Assembly (NCBI GenBank): GCA_008360955.1
Contig: LUCM01004929.1
Coordinates: 1-64,000, forward strand
Direction of reading: 5' to 3'
From: Fasciolopsis buskii
Lineage: Eukaryota > Platyhelminthes > Trematoda > Plagiorchiida > Fasciolidae
Length of the DNA stretch: 64,000 nucleotides
Positions 1-12,229 of the stretch are shown one piece after another (the stretch's first letter is position 1; every line of letters starts with the position of its first letter). A program made the position numbers and the translations under genes. The notes below the pieces were generated by a model, which saw only the letters and a program-made list of their open reading frames with translations, made no database searches and was not told the DNA's origin.

Positions 1-879
1 GCGTTGCTTCTGGGCGACTGGACTGGTAAACAAGAAAATGAGTAGACAGGCCGCTTGGTGCAATTAATCGAGAAAAGAAAGAAATAAATTGATGTGGCTT
101 ACAGTTTACAATATAAAAGCGTTCAATAAAACGCCGTATCAAAGCTTTGAGTGTTACAGTTAGATTTCAAGTAGAAAGTCAGCAGAATTTTTACTCAGAG
201 ACCAGCTCCAACTACGTAGTCCAGAAAAATTTGGCAAATTTATCTGACCAGGAAAAAGCTCTAAAGCTGATAAGCCTACTACAAAAAACACCCTAGTTGA
301 CTTAAAAAATACTAAAAGAGTACTCACGGCGAGGAGCGGTGTAACGCAGTTTCTTTTGATCTAGAGTAGGACAGTGCAGCTCGCTATCAGGCTTGATCAC
401 CAGGTATCAAGGGGATGTGAAGAGGTTAACAACCGAAGAGCCCTTAGGTAAAAATTACTACGTTCGGTGCCGAATAAACCACCAGCTGGAGTCTTTTTCA
501 AGTTTCTTAGGAGGCTGAGAATTAAAGAACTGAAAAAGGCTGCGGCATCGATACAGTAGTTACCGGAACACGAGAGCCCGACCGTCAAAGAAATGTGGAT
601 AGTCAGTAGGGGAAGACTAGTCAGGATGACGCAGACCTTTGTCTCTTTTAAATTTGTTAGAGGATATAGTCGGACACCGTTTTGGGGCCCAAAAATCAGG
701 CGAGCAGTAAGAACTCTAAATTTGAGCTGGGCAACGAGCCCATATATCGTACCCATAAATCACCAGGTAGCTAGAGACAAGTTTGCAGTAAAGTGCACAT
801 GCGCCAGTGAAAAGAAGAGTTCCTCTTGGAGCGTGACCTAGGAAGGAATAACGAAGCAAACCTCAAAGCGTAGTATACG
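1..879. other. Unassigned, probably decayed LINE sequence
   Basis: No intact gene. Weak LINE-like readings occur on + after about 580, but none is strong enough to place a domain. It leads into the recognisable LINE 3' region that follows. Confidence 0.3.
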
Positions 880-1530
880 TATGCACAAGTATCGCAGGCT
901 GTTCTCTAAAGAAGAGCGAAGTGGAAATAAAGTGAAGGTGAATTGAAGGTTTTCTGAGCCACGAATCTGATTTTAACTATTACGATCAATTTTAAACCCT
1001 TTAAAACGATGCGCAAGCGCGGCAAATAAGATCAAAGAGGCCCTTCGGGCTCAGGTCAACGATATCCTGCAGGGAACTAGAAGCGTTATGACATTTATAC
1101 GCGGCTGTCGTAAGATCGCAGCTTGGGCGCCGCACCTACAACGGAATGTAAGTTGGTTAGTGCAAACACAGAAGTTGGCCGAGAAAGCGATGGATTGCCA
1201 AATGCACAAAAGTCATAACGAAGGAATCCACGATCTTGGAATTCTAGCTCTCAGACAACGACGTACATGTGGTGATATAATTGAGACGTCAAAATACTTA
1301 CGGGTCATTCGGGCAGAAAATGTGACGAACTGTTCGACCAGATAGCAGGCAGAGACACCAGAGAGCATAAATTGGAATTGCAGCCAACACCAAGCTTCTT
1401 ATGACGGTAAGATTATTCACCAACGGGGTAAATCCGCCATGGAACCCACTACCAAGACGTGCTGTCAATAGCAACGATGTTCATGGATTTGGTGAAGCTC
1501 TAAATACCTAACGGGCGGTGGTGTACCCAG
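880..1530 (+). mobile_element. CR1-like LINE, C-terminal RT region and 3' part (decayed)
   Basis: The reading at 1088-1345 contains AAWAPHLQRNV and then LALRQRRTCGDIIETSK. This matches the block after the reverse transcriptase of CR1-type LINEs (family form: Y-x2-x-W-x-PH-L... LGL-x-SL-x2-RR-x-RGDLI-x-T-x-K). It is followed in another frame by a stretch resembling the 'F-S-x-R-V-V-x-x-W-N-S-L-P' tail. Stops and frame changes mark it as a dead fragment. It lies head-to-tail with the next LINE fragment. Confidence 0.55.
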
Positions 1531-2059
1531 GGATGGGACAGTAATGTTTAAGTGGGAACACCCAATTTTTCTGTTTCATCTGACACAGAACATGATGATT
1601 TGGGTTTCAGAGGCAAAATAACATACTTGTCGTTGGAAGCCACGGACGCCGGACGCCAGCACGCCGACCTGGAGGCTCCAGTAGCCGGAAGCCACGTTTT
1701 TGTCCTGCACATGGTGTCACGGTAAAACAGGTCAAATATCAAGGGTTTTTGAATCAGTGAGGGTGATAATGAAGGCGCAGTACGGATGAAAATTGACAAA
1801 ACGGTGAAAGGCCACCTCCTGAGAAGTGACGCTCCCCAGGTGCTCCCCTGATGTACAATTCAGTGCAAGAAATCACCTGAGGTACACTGGGGTTAGATAC
1901 TTCACGGGACTGCGGGTAGCCGCATGCATCAATCAGCCAATGTCCTTCTACCCGGAAGCAACGAACCCGAGAGTTGTTGATCTAGCAAACGTATCCAATA
2001 TAGAAAACAACTGGGCGGATCGAGTCGCGCTCGAAGATAGCCGTAACACCTAGCCCATA

Positions 2060-3970
2060 TCAGCTAAGAGAACTCGGTAATCCAAAGATGGCTATATTCC
2101 CCAAGTAGTATCAGGTAAATTTGCAGTATATAGGCAGGTCAGCAGGCAGAAACTTCCGGGCTGATGAGTTAGGGAAGGTATGAACCACCTAGAATAGTGC
2201 GGCAGACTGCACCCTAAGAATGTGCGACTATACTCGGAAGGGAGAGAAATAAATTGGTTTCCTTTGTCTGCAGATATTACGTCACCAGTTCGAGTAATGA
2301 GGACGATAGCCAACTCCTTCAAGCCCTGGCGGACGCAAAAGTCTGCTGCCAACAAGGTTATAATCATCGGCTATTTCTATCCGCCGCATATCGTTCGGGA
2401 GACGAAATTTGTATGCTCAGGATTTTGGAGGAAAAAGTTCTACTAAGGCTGTATCAAAATGCCATGCCGTTATATGTGAAGGAGAACACTAGGTATAGGG
2501 CGGGATGTACGCCACTCCTACTGGACAATGTAACTACAAAGCAGAATAATACAGGGCGACTACAGCCCCTTCTTCCCTGGGCAAGCTTGATCACGTGACT
2601 GTGAACTGCACCCTCCGCACAAGGCATCCGAGGGCCACGCCTGAGAGGGCAAGAAGCTTCAAGGTAATTGATACAGGTAAGCTCCGTGATATGGCATTAG
2701 AGCCATCATGGGGCACTGAAGAAACCAGTGTGGAAAGCCTGTGGCAGGTAATAACGGATACCCTGGTCGGTCTCCAGCAAGCGTTTGCGCTGCCGAAGGG
2801 GGCAGTGCAGCGTGGTGGGAGGCGGAAATAGGCAGGGCTATAAAATATCGGGACCGAAGCCGTTCACGGTGTGAGGCCCACGAGGTAAGCCAGGCATGTG
2901 CTTCACGTGCTAAAAGCAGAAACGACCCCAAAAGTTTCGCGCAAAACGCCAACTACAGATAGGAGTCAAGATTAGCCAGACGTGCCGAGAAGCAGCTCAA
3001 GAAATGATGCGTAGGTTCACGAAGGCTTTCTGCCCACTAACGGTGAATAGAGGTCATTTTGTAGCAGGTGACATCAGCAAGGCAAAATCACGAAAGGACC
3101 ACTTTGGCGGTGCACGTAGGGTCGATGCGGGTGTGAATATTAAGTGGGATCTTTTGCTTCCGCCACCAGACATAGACGACTTACAGTTAACAGAGGACAC
3201 AGTTCGCCTATAACTAGGGAATATAGACGCTGGCAAGTCTGCTGCCCCATATGGGACCCATTCCAGTATAATAAAGACTGGCTGGCACCTTGGCAGAGCC
3301 GACCCGTAGGTTATACCGGGCAACTCCGCAGCAGGTATATCTGCAGCAGAACTGGAAAATTGCAGCGGTAGTGGCTATCGACAAAAGTGGTTCACGGTGA
3401 AAAATGAGAAATTCCAGACCGGCGAGACTGACCACCGTCCTCTGCAAATTGCTGGAAGGCAGTAACAGAGAGGACGTATGTCTGTATCTGACGCAGTACC
3501 CCGTCCAATGCCAAGATCAACGTGGAATTTTGAAAAACACAATTCTCCTGTTTCTCAGACAAGGGTACAGGCAAACTGCATATAGATATGACGGTAAAAC
3601 GTCATTTCGGCTTCAGTAAATCTTTTGACTGGGCAAATCGACGCCCTATGCTGTCGTTATTGCGAGCCCTTGTAGTGATTATAAATTTAATGAAGTGCGT
3701 GGGCGAATATTTAAAAGGCAAAATGTTTTACTTCCGAGTCACACCGGCTAGTTCGGACACAAGGATAGTCACTACTGGAGTGTCCCAAGGCTCGGCATTA
3801 GGGCCGCTGTTGCTTTTACCTTTGGCAAATGATTTACCCGTGACCCATTTTTCTGCCAGCCCCATCTTTGCAGATAACTTGGTCGCTGGGTCCTCTGGAC
3901 AGAGGTACCTAGGCAGGGATATCGTCTCAGAATTAACATGGGGAAACATGGGATCTAAAAATTAAGGCAG
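2060..3970 (+). mobile_element. CR1-like LINE fragment: endonuclease to reverse transcriptase (decayed)
   Basis: Readings in several frames follow LINE order. 2254-2598 holds the end of an apurinic-type endonuclease, with a TRYRAGCTPLLLD block like 'TR-x-R-G-x-x-PSLLDLV' and an SDHV-like site. 2595-2960 holds the linker, with AWWEAEIGRAIKYRDRSR and NDPKSF. 3588-3965 is reverse transcriptase, with FDWANRRPML, GVSQGSALGPLL and FADN in place of FADD. Many frameshifts and the altered catalytic box show it is inactive. The 3' end is cut off where Gypsy sequence begins. Confidence 0.72.
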
Positions 3971-4129
3971 GAGAAGGCAGCTTGCTTTCAAGAAACGCAG
4001 AGTGCATTACAGTTGAGCATGAGGACGGTCTTCTCCCTCTAGTTGCAGTAAGCAAATGAAGAGACCCTTGTGGCGGAACATGATTTTCTTCCGGATCGTT
4101 TGTTCACTCGAATGCTACCCTTCAGCAAC

Positions 4130-5620
4130 CATATATCTGATAGCTAAGGCATCAGCATTGTAGTTGCAGCTGTACTTCAATAATGCACCGGCGGTTCTTG
4201 TAAGCTTTAAGCATTCTTTTGCAAGCGGCTGCAGCCGTCAAAGTCTAGATACAGCATGCCTGACAGGGAGTTGCCGCTGCCCACCTTGCTATCGGCTACT
4301 TTAGGTGCGCACTAAAAGGCCACCCATTCCGGGTGTTCACGAATCACAAACTGCCGATCCACTCGAAGCACTCAACCTCCGATCTGCACTCGTCTCGTGG
4401 AACCCGCAGTTCACTGTAAACATACGACATGTCACTGGAGCACACAACTTCGTTGTTCATGCACTTTCACTTATACATTAGCCCCATTTGTCTCCGATGC
4501 CGAGCACAGGTGATGAAACCTGACACCAACCGACTTCGGCAAGACAGATTCTCGAACGTAACCTTTTTGCCTGTCAAAGCCTTACAGGACGTATTTCTTT
4601 GTGATGTACCTCAAGGCCGTCCAATGCACATGTTGCCAGAAGCTTACCGTTATCCCTTATTTCTTTCGTTGCACAACCTCGCCCACCCGGATATGGCTGC
4701 TTGGGTGAAGTTGATGATCGAGTGTTTTGCGTGGTTCACTGTTAAACGCGACGTGCACCAGTGGTCACGCTCCTGCCTCCAAAGCCAAAGAGTAAAAGTA
4801 TATCAGACGCGTTCGCACCACGCACATGTTGATCTCGCAGGGCCTCTCCAGCCATCCCACGGCTACGTGTGCAGAACGTTTCACTTGTTAGCCACAGGCC
4901 ATACCAATACCCTGCATGACATCAGAAGAGGCAGCGGAGGCCTTCTTTGGCAGTATGGTAAGCATATTTAGTTGCGCCGCTGCAGTGACCAGCGACCATG
5001 GCTCCCATTCAGATGGGACGTTCTCATATTTGACTCGAACAGTCAGTTATAAATAATAGAAAAACTGCCTACCACCCGCAAGCTAATGGATTGGCGAAAA
5101 GATCTCGCCGGCAAGTAAATCCAACCTACGAGCCCATGATTACCCACTTTGCAGCGAAATTTTACGGTTAGCTCTGTTAGGCCCTCAGAGGACCTTTAAA
5201 GAGTAAATGTGCACGATACCGAACGGGCTTGTCTGCCCGCACAATTCGCCTCGCCGGAAGGCTGGTGGCTCCGTCTAGGCCCACATACTTCAACTATAGT
5301 GACTACGCAAAACGTCTTGCACGTCACATGCGAATGCTTCGCGCCTGTCTACCACGGGAGCGACGATCTCTGGGGCACATTCAAGTAGCATTGAATACTT
5401 CAACTCGCGTTTTTAGCCTGCATTGACAGTGTTCGACTACCGCCGTGTGCCGGTCCGCTTATCGTAAAAAATGCGAGCAAAAGTTTCGTTTTGGACGAAG
5501 CCGGCTGACACGACGCAGGGCTCATCGATTGCGACAAACTTGCTGCTGTGGAACCTTGATTGACCGAAGGAATTCTCCCAATTCATGAGTCTCACCAACT
5601 CTGCTGAGTTCAGCCGCTGC
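4130..5620 (+). mobile_element. Ty3/Gypsy retrotransposon relic: RNase H and integrase
   Basis: From about 4290 the + strand reads RNase H tail motifs (RVFTNHK-like, then QFTVNIRHVTGAHN). The open frame 4429-4971 then carries the integrase zinc-binding region (LHNLAHPDMAA, VKRDVHQWSRSCLQSQR). The second Cys of HHCC has become Ser. The core follows with HVDLAGPL and, in another frame, TSDHGSHSDGTF, so two of the three catalytic acids remain. The third is lost (NGLAKRSRRQ instead of NGL-V-E-R). The C-terminal block ends near 5590. Stops and frameshifts make it non-functional. LTRs were not identified. Confidence 0.75.
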
Positions 5621-7739
5621 CGAAGTTGTCCGTGGAGACATCTTTTGGGATTGGAGAACCAGCGCCGTCCGCCGCAGCCGAATTACCGGATATGCGGAAC
5701 AGCCGTTGAGGGCAAGGTAAAATACGTGGTCGTTTTTTTCGATTTCGCCAAAATTTTCACGTCACATTGTTGAATATATGATTTTATTTAACATGACAAC
5801 ACGTTCGCCACCGTAATTAATTCACCGGCAGCAATTTCGCCGCCATGGTACATCGACAAACACGACACCGAATGTGGTTTGGGTGTCCTCCGCCAAGTCG
5901 AGTATCTGCTGGTGCTCGTAGGCACCGTTTCCAAAATTTTTTCTGTAACCTCTTTCAGAAGAACCCCTGCAATGACTCCGGCACGAAAACCAACAATCTC
6001 ATTGTCGACAGCATTCATGCACCCGTGGGCAAAGTGAAACTAGGATCAGACACTCACATTTAAACAGTTCTGGTGAATATCTCTGGCGAGTTTGAAACCC
6101 ATGGTTGCGGGACGCGGTCAGGTTTACCGTTTTGACTGGTGCTCATCGGGTGGGTCGCTCAGCTGTAGCAGTGTTCGGGCGCAGCTAGGTTGGTGGATCA
6201 CACCTCAAGTGTTCATCTCTTAGATGTGTTTTTCAGGTTGGCGTCCGGCGCACAGTTAGCTCCTAACAACTAACGCCATGGAGACACCGAGAGAGCGGAA
6301 AAGTTTTCCATTGGCGAGCGACCTCAGGGCACGATGCCCTTCACAAGTTTCCGGCTTGCTCTGGATGGTTCCAATGAAAGTCCTTCTCTGAAGGTCTTCT
6401 ATGAGGCGGCTCCTTCAGCAGAACATGGAATTGTTTCTCCGGATTTCTTGTTTAGCTAATCGCTGACCGCCCAGTGAGGTTGCCAATAGGACGTTGACCA
6501 CGCACGCTCCACCGATACGCTCTTGTCAGACATACTGAACCTCTAACAGATTCCGACACTTTTGTTACGCCGATCGAGTGACCGGGTTATTGGCGCTGCG
6601 ATCGTGCAGAACCGATTAAGGGTGACGTAAAAGTGGTCAAAAGGGTTATGGGGAAGCGACCTTAATATGAGATCCGTGTTAAAGCAATCTGTCTCATATC
6701 TTGGAATCAACCATGCATCTTATTTTAAGTGGACTGCGGCCGCATTGAAAGCCAAGGAGCCTTATTCGTCTGAGGCCAGCGCTGTCGGGCAGAAGTGCGA
6801 AGAATTTCCTCTGTATAATGCTTTCGTCTGGCCTCGCCTAGAATAGCACACTCAGGCTTGGTCTCCACTATTCCAAAAAATTAATAACTGTTTGCAGAAT
6901 GTGCGACCAGAAGCCCCACACGTGACTGAGGACTAAAGGTAGAAGACCTAGGAAGAGCGATTAACTGAACTAAGATTTTTCTAATTCGAACACCGAAAGG
7001 TTCGAGGTGGTTTGACTGAGACGTTCAAGGTGGCCAAAGTTCTAGGCGGAACTTTTCCTGATACTCTTTTTCACGAAGATTCGGAATTCAGAATTAAGGA
7101 AATCGAAAAGAAACTGACATAACTTTGATCTCGGCTGACTGCTAAGTCACACTTCTTCATCAACAATGAGGTAGATGGCTTAAATAAGCTTTCCACACAT
7201 ATTGTTGAGACGCCTGCAGTCAAAGTGAAATTAGGTCATAAGTGGGATGGCTCGAGTTAGTTGGTCCGCAGTCAATAGATGATTGCTTCGTTTTTTACAT
7301 TGCAAACCCATTTTGAAACGCCCACGAACCAATCCTTCTCCCAACCGATGGCTAAGATGAGTCATTATTTCCCTACCGCTGGTTGGCAGAAGAAACGGGA
7401 AGCTGAAACGCCAGGGATAAAGCAAAATATGTAACACCGGCAGCATTGGATGGCAACTTCTGAACATACAAGTGGAATGACTCTGGAAGCTCGTTTGGCC
7501 CTCAGGCTCACTTCTGTCCGCAACTAAAGTGATCGAGGTGATATCAGTGAGTGACTTCAAAGTCATGTTTGGGAAAGACAGTCTGTGAGTCGCAGGGCTG
7601 AGGAAGTTGGTCAAGGGTATGCAAGTAACTAATTTTCCTCTTTTGAAGGTGACGGAAATGACAGGTTTGGAGCCATATACAAGATTGCTTATGCCCCACA
7701 GAAACTGGAAGGAGGTTTCCAAACGGTGTTATTGAATCA
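5621..7739. other. Unassigned interspersed sequence
   Basis: No gene was recognised. Longer open frames at 7231-7765 (-) have no family features. The right end leads into a LINE 3' end (7740-7830), so part of this is probably the body of that LINE, too decayed to identify. Confidence 0.3.
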
Positions 7740-7832
7740 TCTGATTCCAGGGGCTTTCGGTGCATGAATCTGGGTGATCAGACATCCAGCGTAGTCCTAC
7801 AATCTGGAACTGGAAGTGAACTGGACTGGAAT
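7740..7832 (+). mobile_element. CR1-like LINE 3' end with degenerate GGAACT tail
   Basis: This matches the 3' end at 10556-10656 by eye: both have an ATCATCT-x-CCAGGGGCT-like start, a GATCAGRCATC segment, TAGTCCTRYAATCT, and then tandem GGAACTGGAA-type units. It marks the 3' terminus of a second copy of the same LINE family. Confidence 0.6.
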
Positions 7833-8219
7833 GCATTGAAGATTTTATAGCCCTCGAGATTGACTGGGTTTGATAGACCGTCCCGAAAGACTCGTTTGGC
7901 ACCAGCTGCAGCTCGTGCAATTAAGTGAGATAGCTCAACACATTACCCAGGTGACTTGATGGAGATTCGACCAAGTATCTTCAGTCCTTAAATTGGCGCT
8001 AACAAGGGAACCGAAAGTTATAGGGAGCCCTGAGTTGGAAGAGCCAATAGGCAGGAGCGACCACGCGGTAATGCGTATGCTACTGAGTCCGCAAGGAATG
8101 GTAGCCCCCACAAATATAGCAGGAACTTCTCAAGAATGGATGAAGTAGGTTGCTGGTCCTGGGTATCCAAATTCGGTGGGAAGTAGAAAGAGGTAGCAAT
8201 TTCGTGGATCACCAGTGGG
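7833..8219. other. Unassigned sequence between LINE copies
   Basis: No gene was recognised. Only short unsupported frames occur. Confidence 0.3.
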
Positions 8220-10656
8220 AGGCAATTAAGATCAACCTGTTGGCAATAAAAGACTTGGTTTCACCCCTCCGCAGGGTCAAGCGAAGAGGGGCTACCGCCA
8301 AGGTGGCGGAGTAAGATCGTGAGAGTCAGGAAGCGGAAAAGAAGGGCTTTCATGAGGTGTAAGGACACGCAGGGCTACCGAGACTACCTGAGTTAAATAG
8401 AGGGGAGAAAGAGAATGTCACGCATCCAACGACAGCGCCGAACCGCCTAAGAGGAGCGGATCACTGGGGCTCCTAAAAGAAACCCCAAAGACTATTACAA
8501 CTACGTGGCGGGGGTCAAAAATTATTCTTGCTTATCTGCATGAGCAAAGCAACTTTGCAGTGAAACTGAATGGTGGCCGACAAGCGGCAGTAAACTTTGT
8601 CACCTGGCTGGGCTACCAGGCGATCAGCAAATTCCTTTTGTACCATGACGACTGCAGCGTGGTAGCCCCTTCCGATTTGTATCAAGCGATGAAGGAAGGG
8701 CGACGAGATTTGATAGGGTAAATTAGCAACACAAAGATCAAATTTGGGCCAACTGTTTGCTTCACAGCATCTCCCACAAGTATTTCCAGTTTTGATCTAT
8801 TCGAACATGCACTAATATACAGCAGGGCAGAGAACCGTTAAGGTCTAAGGCTGCTTTGCGAAAGTCCGTGTGCGGATTGGAAACCACCAGAGAGTTAGAC
8901 CGACCGGCAGTCAGGAGAAAGCCGACTGTCTTTCGGAATTTTTCCAGGCAGTATACAGGCGGGACCATAGGACAGGGAAAAACGCTAGGTCCCGCCACCC
9001 TTATGGCGGAGATGCCGGATGGAGCAATCACGGGGGAAGACCTGCAGGACAGCCCGAATAAAGGAATGCGCCGAAAGCGGCAGGGCCTGATGGGATCCAT
9101 TCAGCTATGGTATAGCCGCTGGCGGAGGTGCTGGTGAAACCTTTCACTCAGATCTTTAATGCAATGCTGGACGATGGGCGGCCTCTCGTAGACTGGTTGA
9201 CGTCGACAGTGGCACCGGTGCGTGAAGGGGGACTAAAACAGACCGGTGTGCTGCAAATTCCTGAAAGGGTCCTTTGCGGCGGAGTAATCAGTCACCCGGA
9301 GGCCAACAAGCTAATGACAGCGGGGCAACGTAGCTTCTTGGCACAAACTTTTGTGCCCGACTAACTTCATAACCTTCCTGGACGAAGTAACAAGTAGAAC
9401 TCAGAGGGGCGAAAGAGTGGAAAGCATTTGGTTCCATTAACCGCAGGTTTCCTAACCGGAAGGTGAAGGCTCTTGGGGTGGATGCCAAGGCGAAAATTAA
9501 GGTAGCAAAAGTCCGAAGGGTAGATCTTTCAAAGTGAGAGTCGAGAGGTGTCCATCGGACAGAGGTTTGCTATACAGCGGGGTGCCTTATGTGTCTGACT
9601 TATGCCAGCGAAATGGACAATGGTTCGTAAAATCGGCAATACATGTTTGCCGACGAAATCAAGCTATTAGAGACAGCAAACAGTGAGGCTATCCAGAGGG
9701 ATCTGGATAAGGTTAACTGGTGGTATGCAGAATGGGGTCTTCCGTTGAACTTGAGCAAGTGCCAGCGGCTCATGGACAAAGCAAACCCCTCTCACCACAT
9801 GGATCCACCTGGGCACCATGTCGTGATGGAAAAAATTCAGCACTCCAGGGGCCTCGAGATAGTAGTGAGTACGAAATTTACACCTAGTCCTCAGTGTCAG
9901 AAGACGGCCAAGAAAGCATGGTGTGCCTTATGCCAACTTGAGAACACCGTAGGATCTTGGAGGCCTAACTTTCTCCTGCTCCGTTCAAAGCATTTGTCAG
10001 ACCGCGACGGGAATATTGTGTCCAGGCAGGGAAACTGCATTTAGTAAGAGATAGAAAAATGATGAAACAGGTTCAGCGTGTTTTTACACGGTGGTCTGGA
10101 CATTTGAGGTACATGGGATATGAGCAGAGGTTGAAGGCGCTTGGCTTGTAATCCCTGGGAAGATAAAGGGAAAGAGGCGACCTAATACAGGCCTTCAGGA
10201 TCATTTAGGGCCTGGCCGAGATACGGGGTCATCGAGGAGCCTTATTCCCGGTAAGGGGGAACTAAATACCAAGAGGGAACGGGAAAAAGACTGCGAGTGC
10301 ATGTAACCACCGGGTTCAAAAAGAAATCCTTTGCCATACGAGTGGTGAACAGCTGGAACAAGCTACCGGAGGAGGTGGTAGAGCGGTATCAGTGCGCAAA
10401 TTAAAGGTGAGGCTAGACAATATATGGCTAGCTGTCTTTGGAGAGGGTTGTGTGTGAATTGTGGAGCGGAGGAGATGGTCGAGAGGAAAGCATCTCATTG
10501 AATTTTCCTCCTTGAAGGAACTGAAGAGAGCTTCTACTCTCCTGTTTTCGAATCATCTTCATGTCCAAGGGGCTCTAAGCGCAAGAACCTGGACGATCAG
10601 GCATCTCGCCTTATAGTCCTGTAATCTAACTGGAACTGGAACTGGAACTGGAACTG
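8220..10656 (+). mobile_element. CR1-like LINE relic: linker, RT and 3' tail (decayed)
   Basis: In + order: a linker piece NPKDYYNYVAG (about 8484); EKADCLSEFFQAVYRRD (about 8910); GPDGIHSAMVKPLAEVL into IFNAMLDDGRPLVDWL (about 9090-9210); the N-x-LMTAGQRSFLA block (9310-9360); then RT palm at 9643-10044 with FADEIKLLE (FADD expected) and WGLPLNLSKCQ. Further downstream come the LRYMGYEQRLKALGL and RERGDLIQAF blocks. It ends in a short tandem of GGAACT units at about 10629-10656. Frameshifts, stops and the D-to-E change in the catalytic box show it is dead. Confidence 0.78.
10629..10656 (+). repeat. Short tandem repeat (GGAACT)n, LINE 3' tail
   Basis: Four to five near-perfect six-base units at the 3' end of the LINE. 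CR1/L2-type elements commonly end in short tandem repeats instead of poly(A). Confidence 0.75.
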
Positions 10657-12229
10657 ATATGCGTTACACCAACAGTTGCGTGCTTGTTGGGGTGCGCTTG
10701 TCGTTCGTGGCGTTTAATGAGCACGTTGTGGGTTGTCATTTGGGATTTGTTTGTGTGAGTGCATATACTGATGCGGTTACTGAACTTTGGTTCACGGCTG
10801 ACTTTCCGTCTCTGTTTTCCAGGACTGCCACGCGGCCCATTCGAGAACGCGCTGTTGTAACGAGCGAGTTATAGATTTCCACGTTGGACTTTGTTGTGTA
10901 GGTGTTGATGCTGGCTGATACACTTTCCGGGCTTCGGATCACGCGAGTTTTTCTCTTTGTCGTCCATTGCAGATCGATATGTGCGAGCCCCATCGAAGAG
11001 CGCTGTCCCGCAATCGGCATTTTACCTTGTCTGAATGCATATTACGTTAGTGGATAGTGTAGCTTGTTTGACGCCATTTTGGTCTGATTTTTTAACCTTT
11101 GATGTTGGTTCGTATGTCCACTTGAAGTCGGATCGCTTTTGTCTTCTTGTTTCTGTACTCTGCAAGTCCGCCATACAGAGATGACGGAAATGAGCAGTGT
11201 GCCGCTCTTCACAAAGAAACTGGACGCTGTGCGGGTGGATATCCTTTCAGAGTGCCCGTTAGCGTAACAGCTCAAATATCGCTCTTCTATCGCCGTCAGC
11301 GAGTCATACCTGTTACTGCTTTTTGCAGTGTCTTCTTCCACCACTCACCCCGTAATTGTTTCTTGGCCCATTCTCTATCACCGTTAACTAGGGCTAGTAG
11401 CTGAATGATTTAAATCTTACCTCAAGGGTGAACATGCAAAGTACAGAGGCTTGTTTTGTTGCATTTATTAACCTCTCGAATGGTGCTCCCGACAGGCGAC
11501 ACACATTTCAGCTACCAGAAGACAAAAGATTCAAAGACACCGAAGCCCTTTGGGACATGTGGGCTGGCGGATGAAGAAAACTGGACTACTAAGGGCATTG
11601 GACGCCTGTCCTGTGAACTGGTTTGGTTCGGTTTGAAGTTCCGCAAGGACCGGCCCATTCTTCACGCCGATCTCGACACGTCGATGAAATCGGAACTCCC
11701 AGCCAACACTTCAAAATGTCCCCACATGACCTTGGGTCGGCCTGATGCTGTCCTTAAATAGAGCTTGTGTGGAATTTGTCTGGCGTTTGTGAGACCTCGG
11801 CAATTTAATCTTTGGGAAGCTGAGGATTCATTAACAAACAGGCAAAGCATGTGCTTCTTCCTGGGGTATGCTTTGGCCTATTGGGAGATCTTTTGACCGT
11901 CTAAATGCCCGGCTCCGCACATCTGTTCATGGATGGACTACGAAGGCATGTTGTGCTCTTCTGCTCGTTGACTAAGGTGGGTAGAATGGAGCTGATCCAC
12001 CGGCTCATGGAGAGGCTTTCTGGGATCGACCATGATTTTTGATCTCGGATATCGCTTGTTTCCGATATGCTACCAACGACCCAACAGCTGTTTGCTCTGT
12101 CTCCATAACATCCTCCGTGATAACATGGAACCGTGACTTCGCGCTGAGTTTTCACTCTGCAACTGTTCAGTTACCATCTCACTCTACTTAAGTCACATTC
12201 AACAGGCTTTCTACCTGTGTATCCTATCA
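10657..12229. other. Unassigned sequence
   Basis: Moderate open frames occur on both strands (for example 10736-11020 - and 11456-11761 +), but none shows recognisable motifs or codon coherence. It may include the decayed 5' part of the RTE element that follows. Confidence 0.3.

Noticed and set aside
7231..7722. 163-codon open frame on -
   Set aside because: It lies in decayed LINE-rich DNA whose 3' end reads on +. The product has no domain features.
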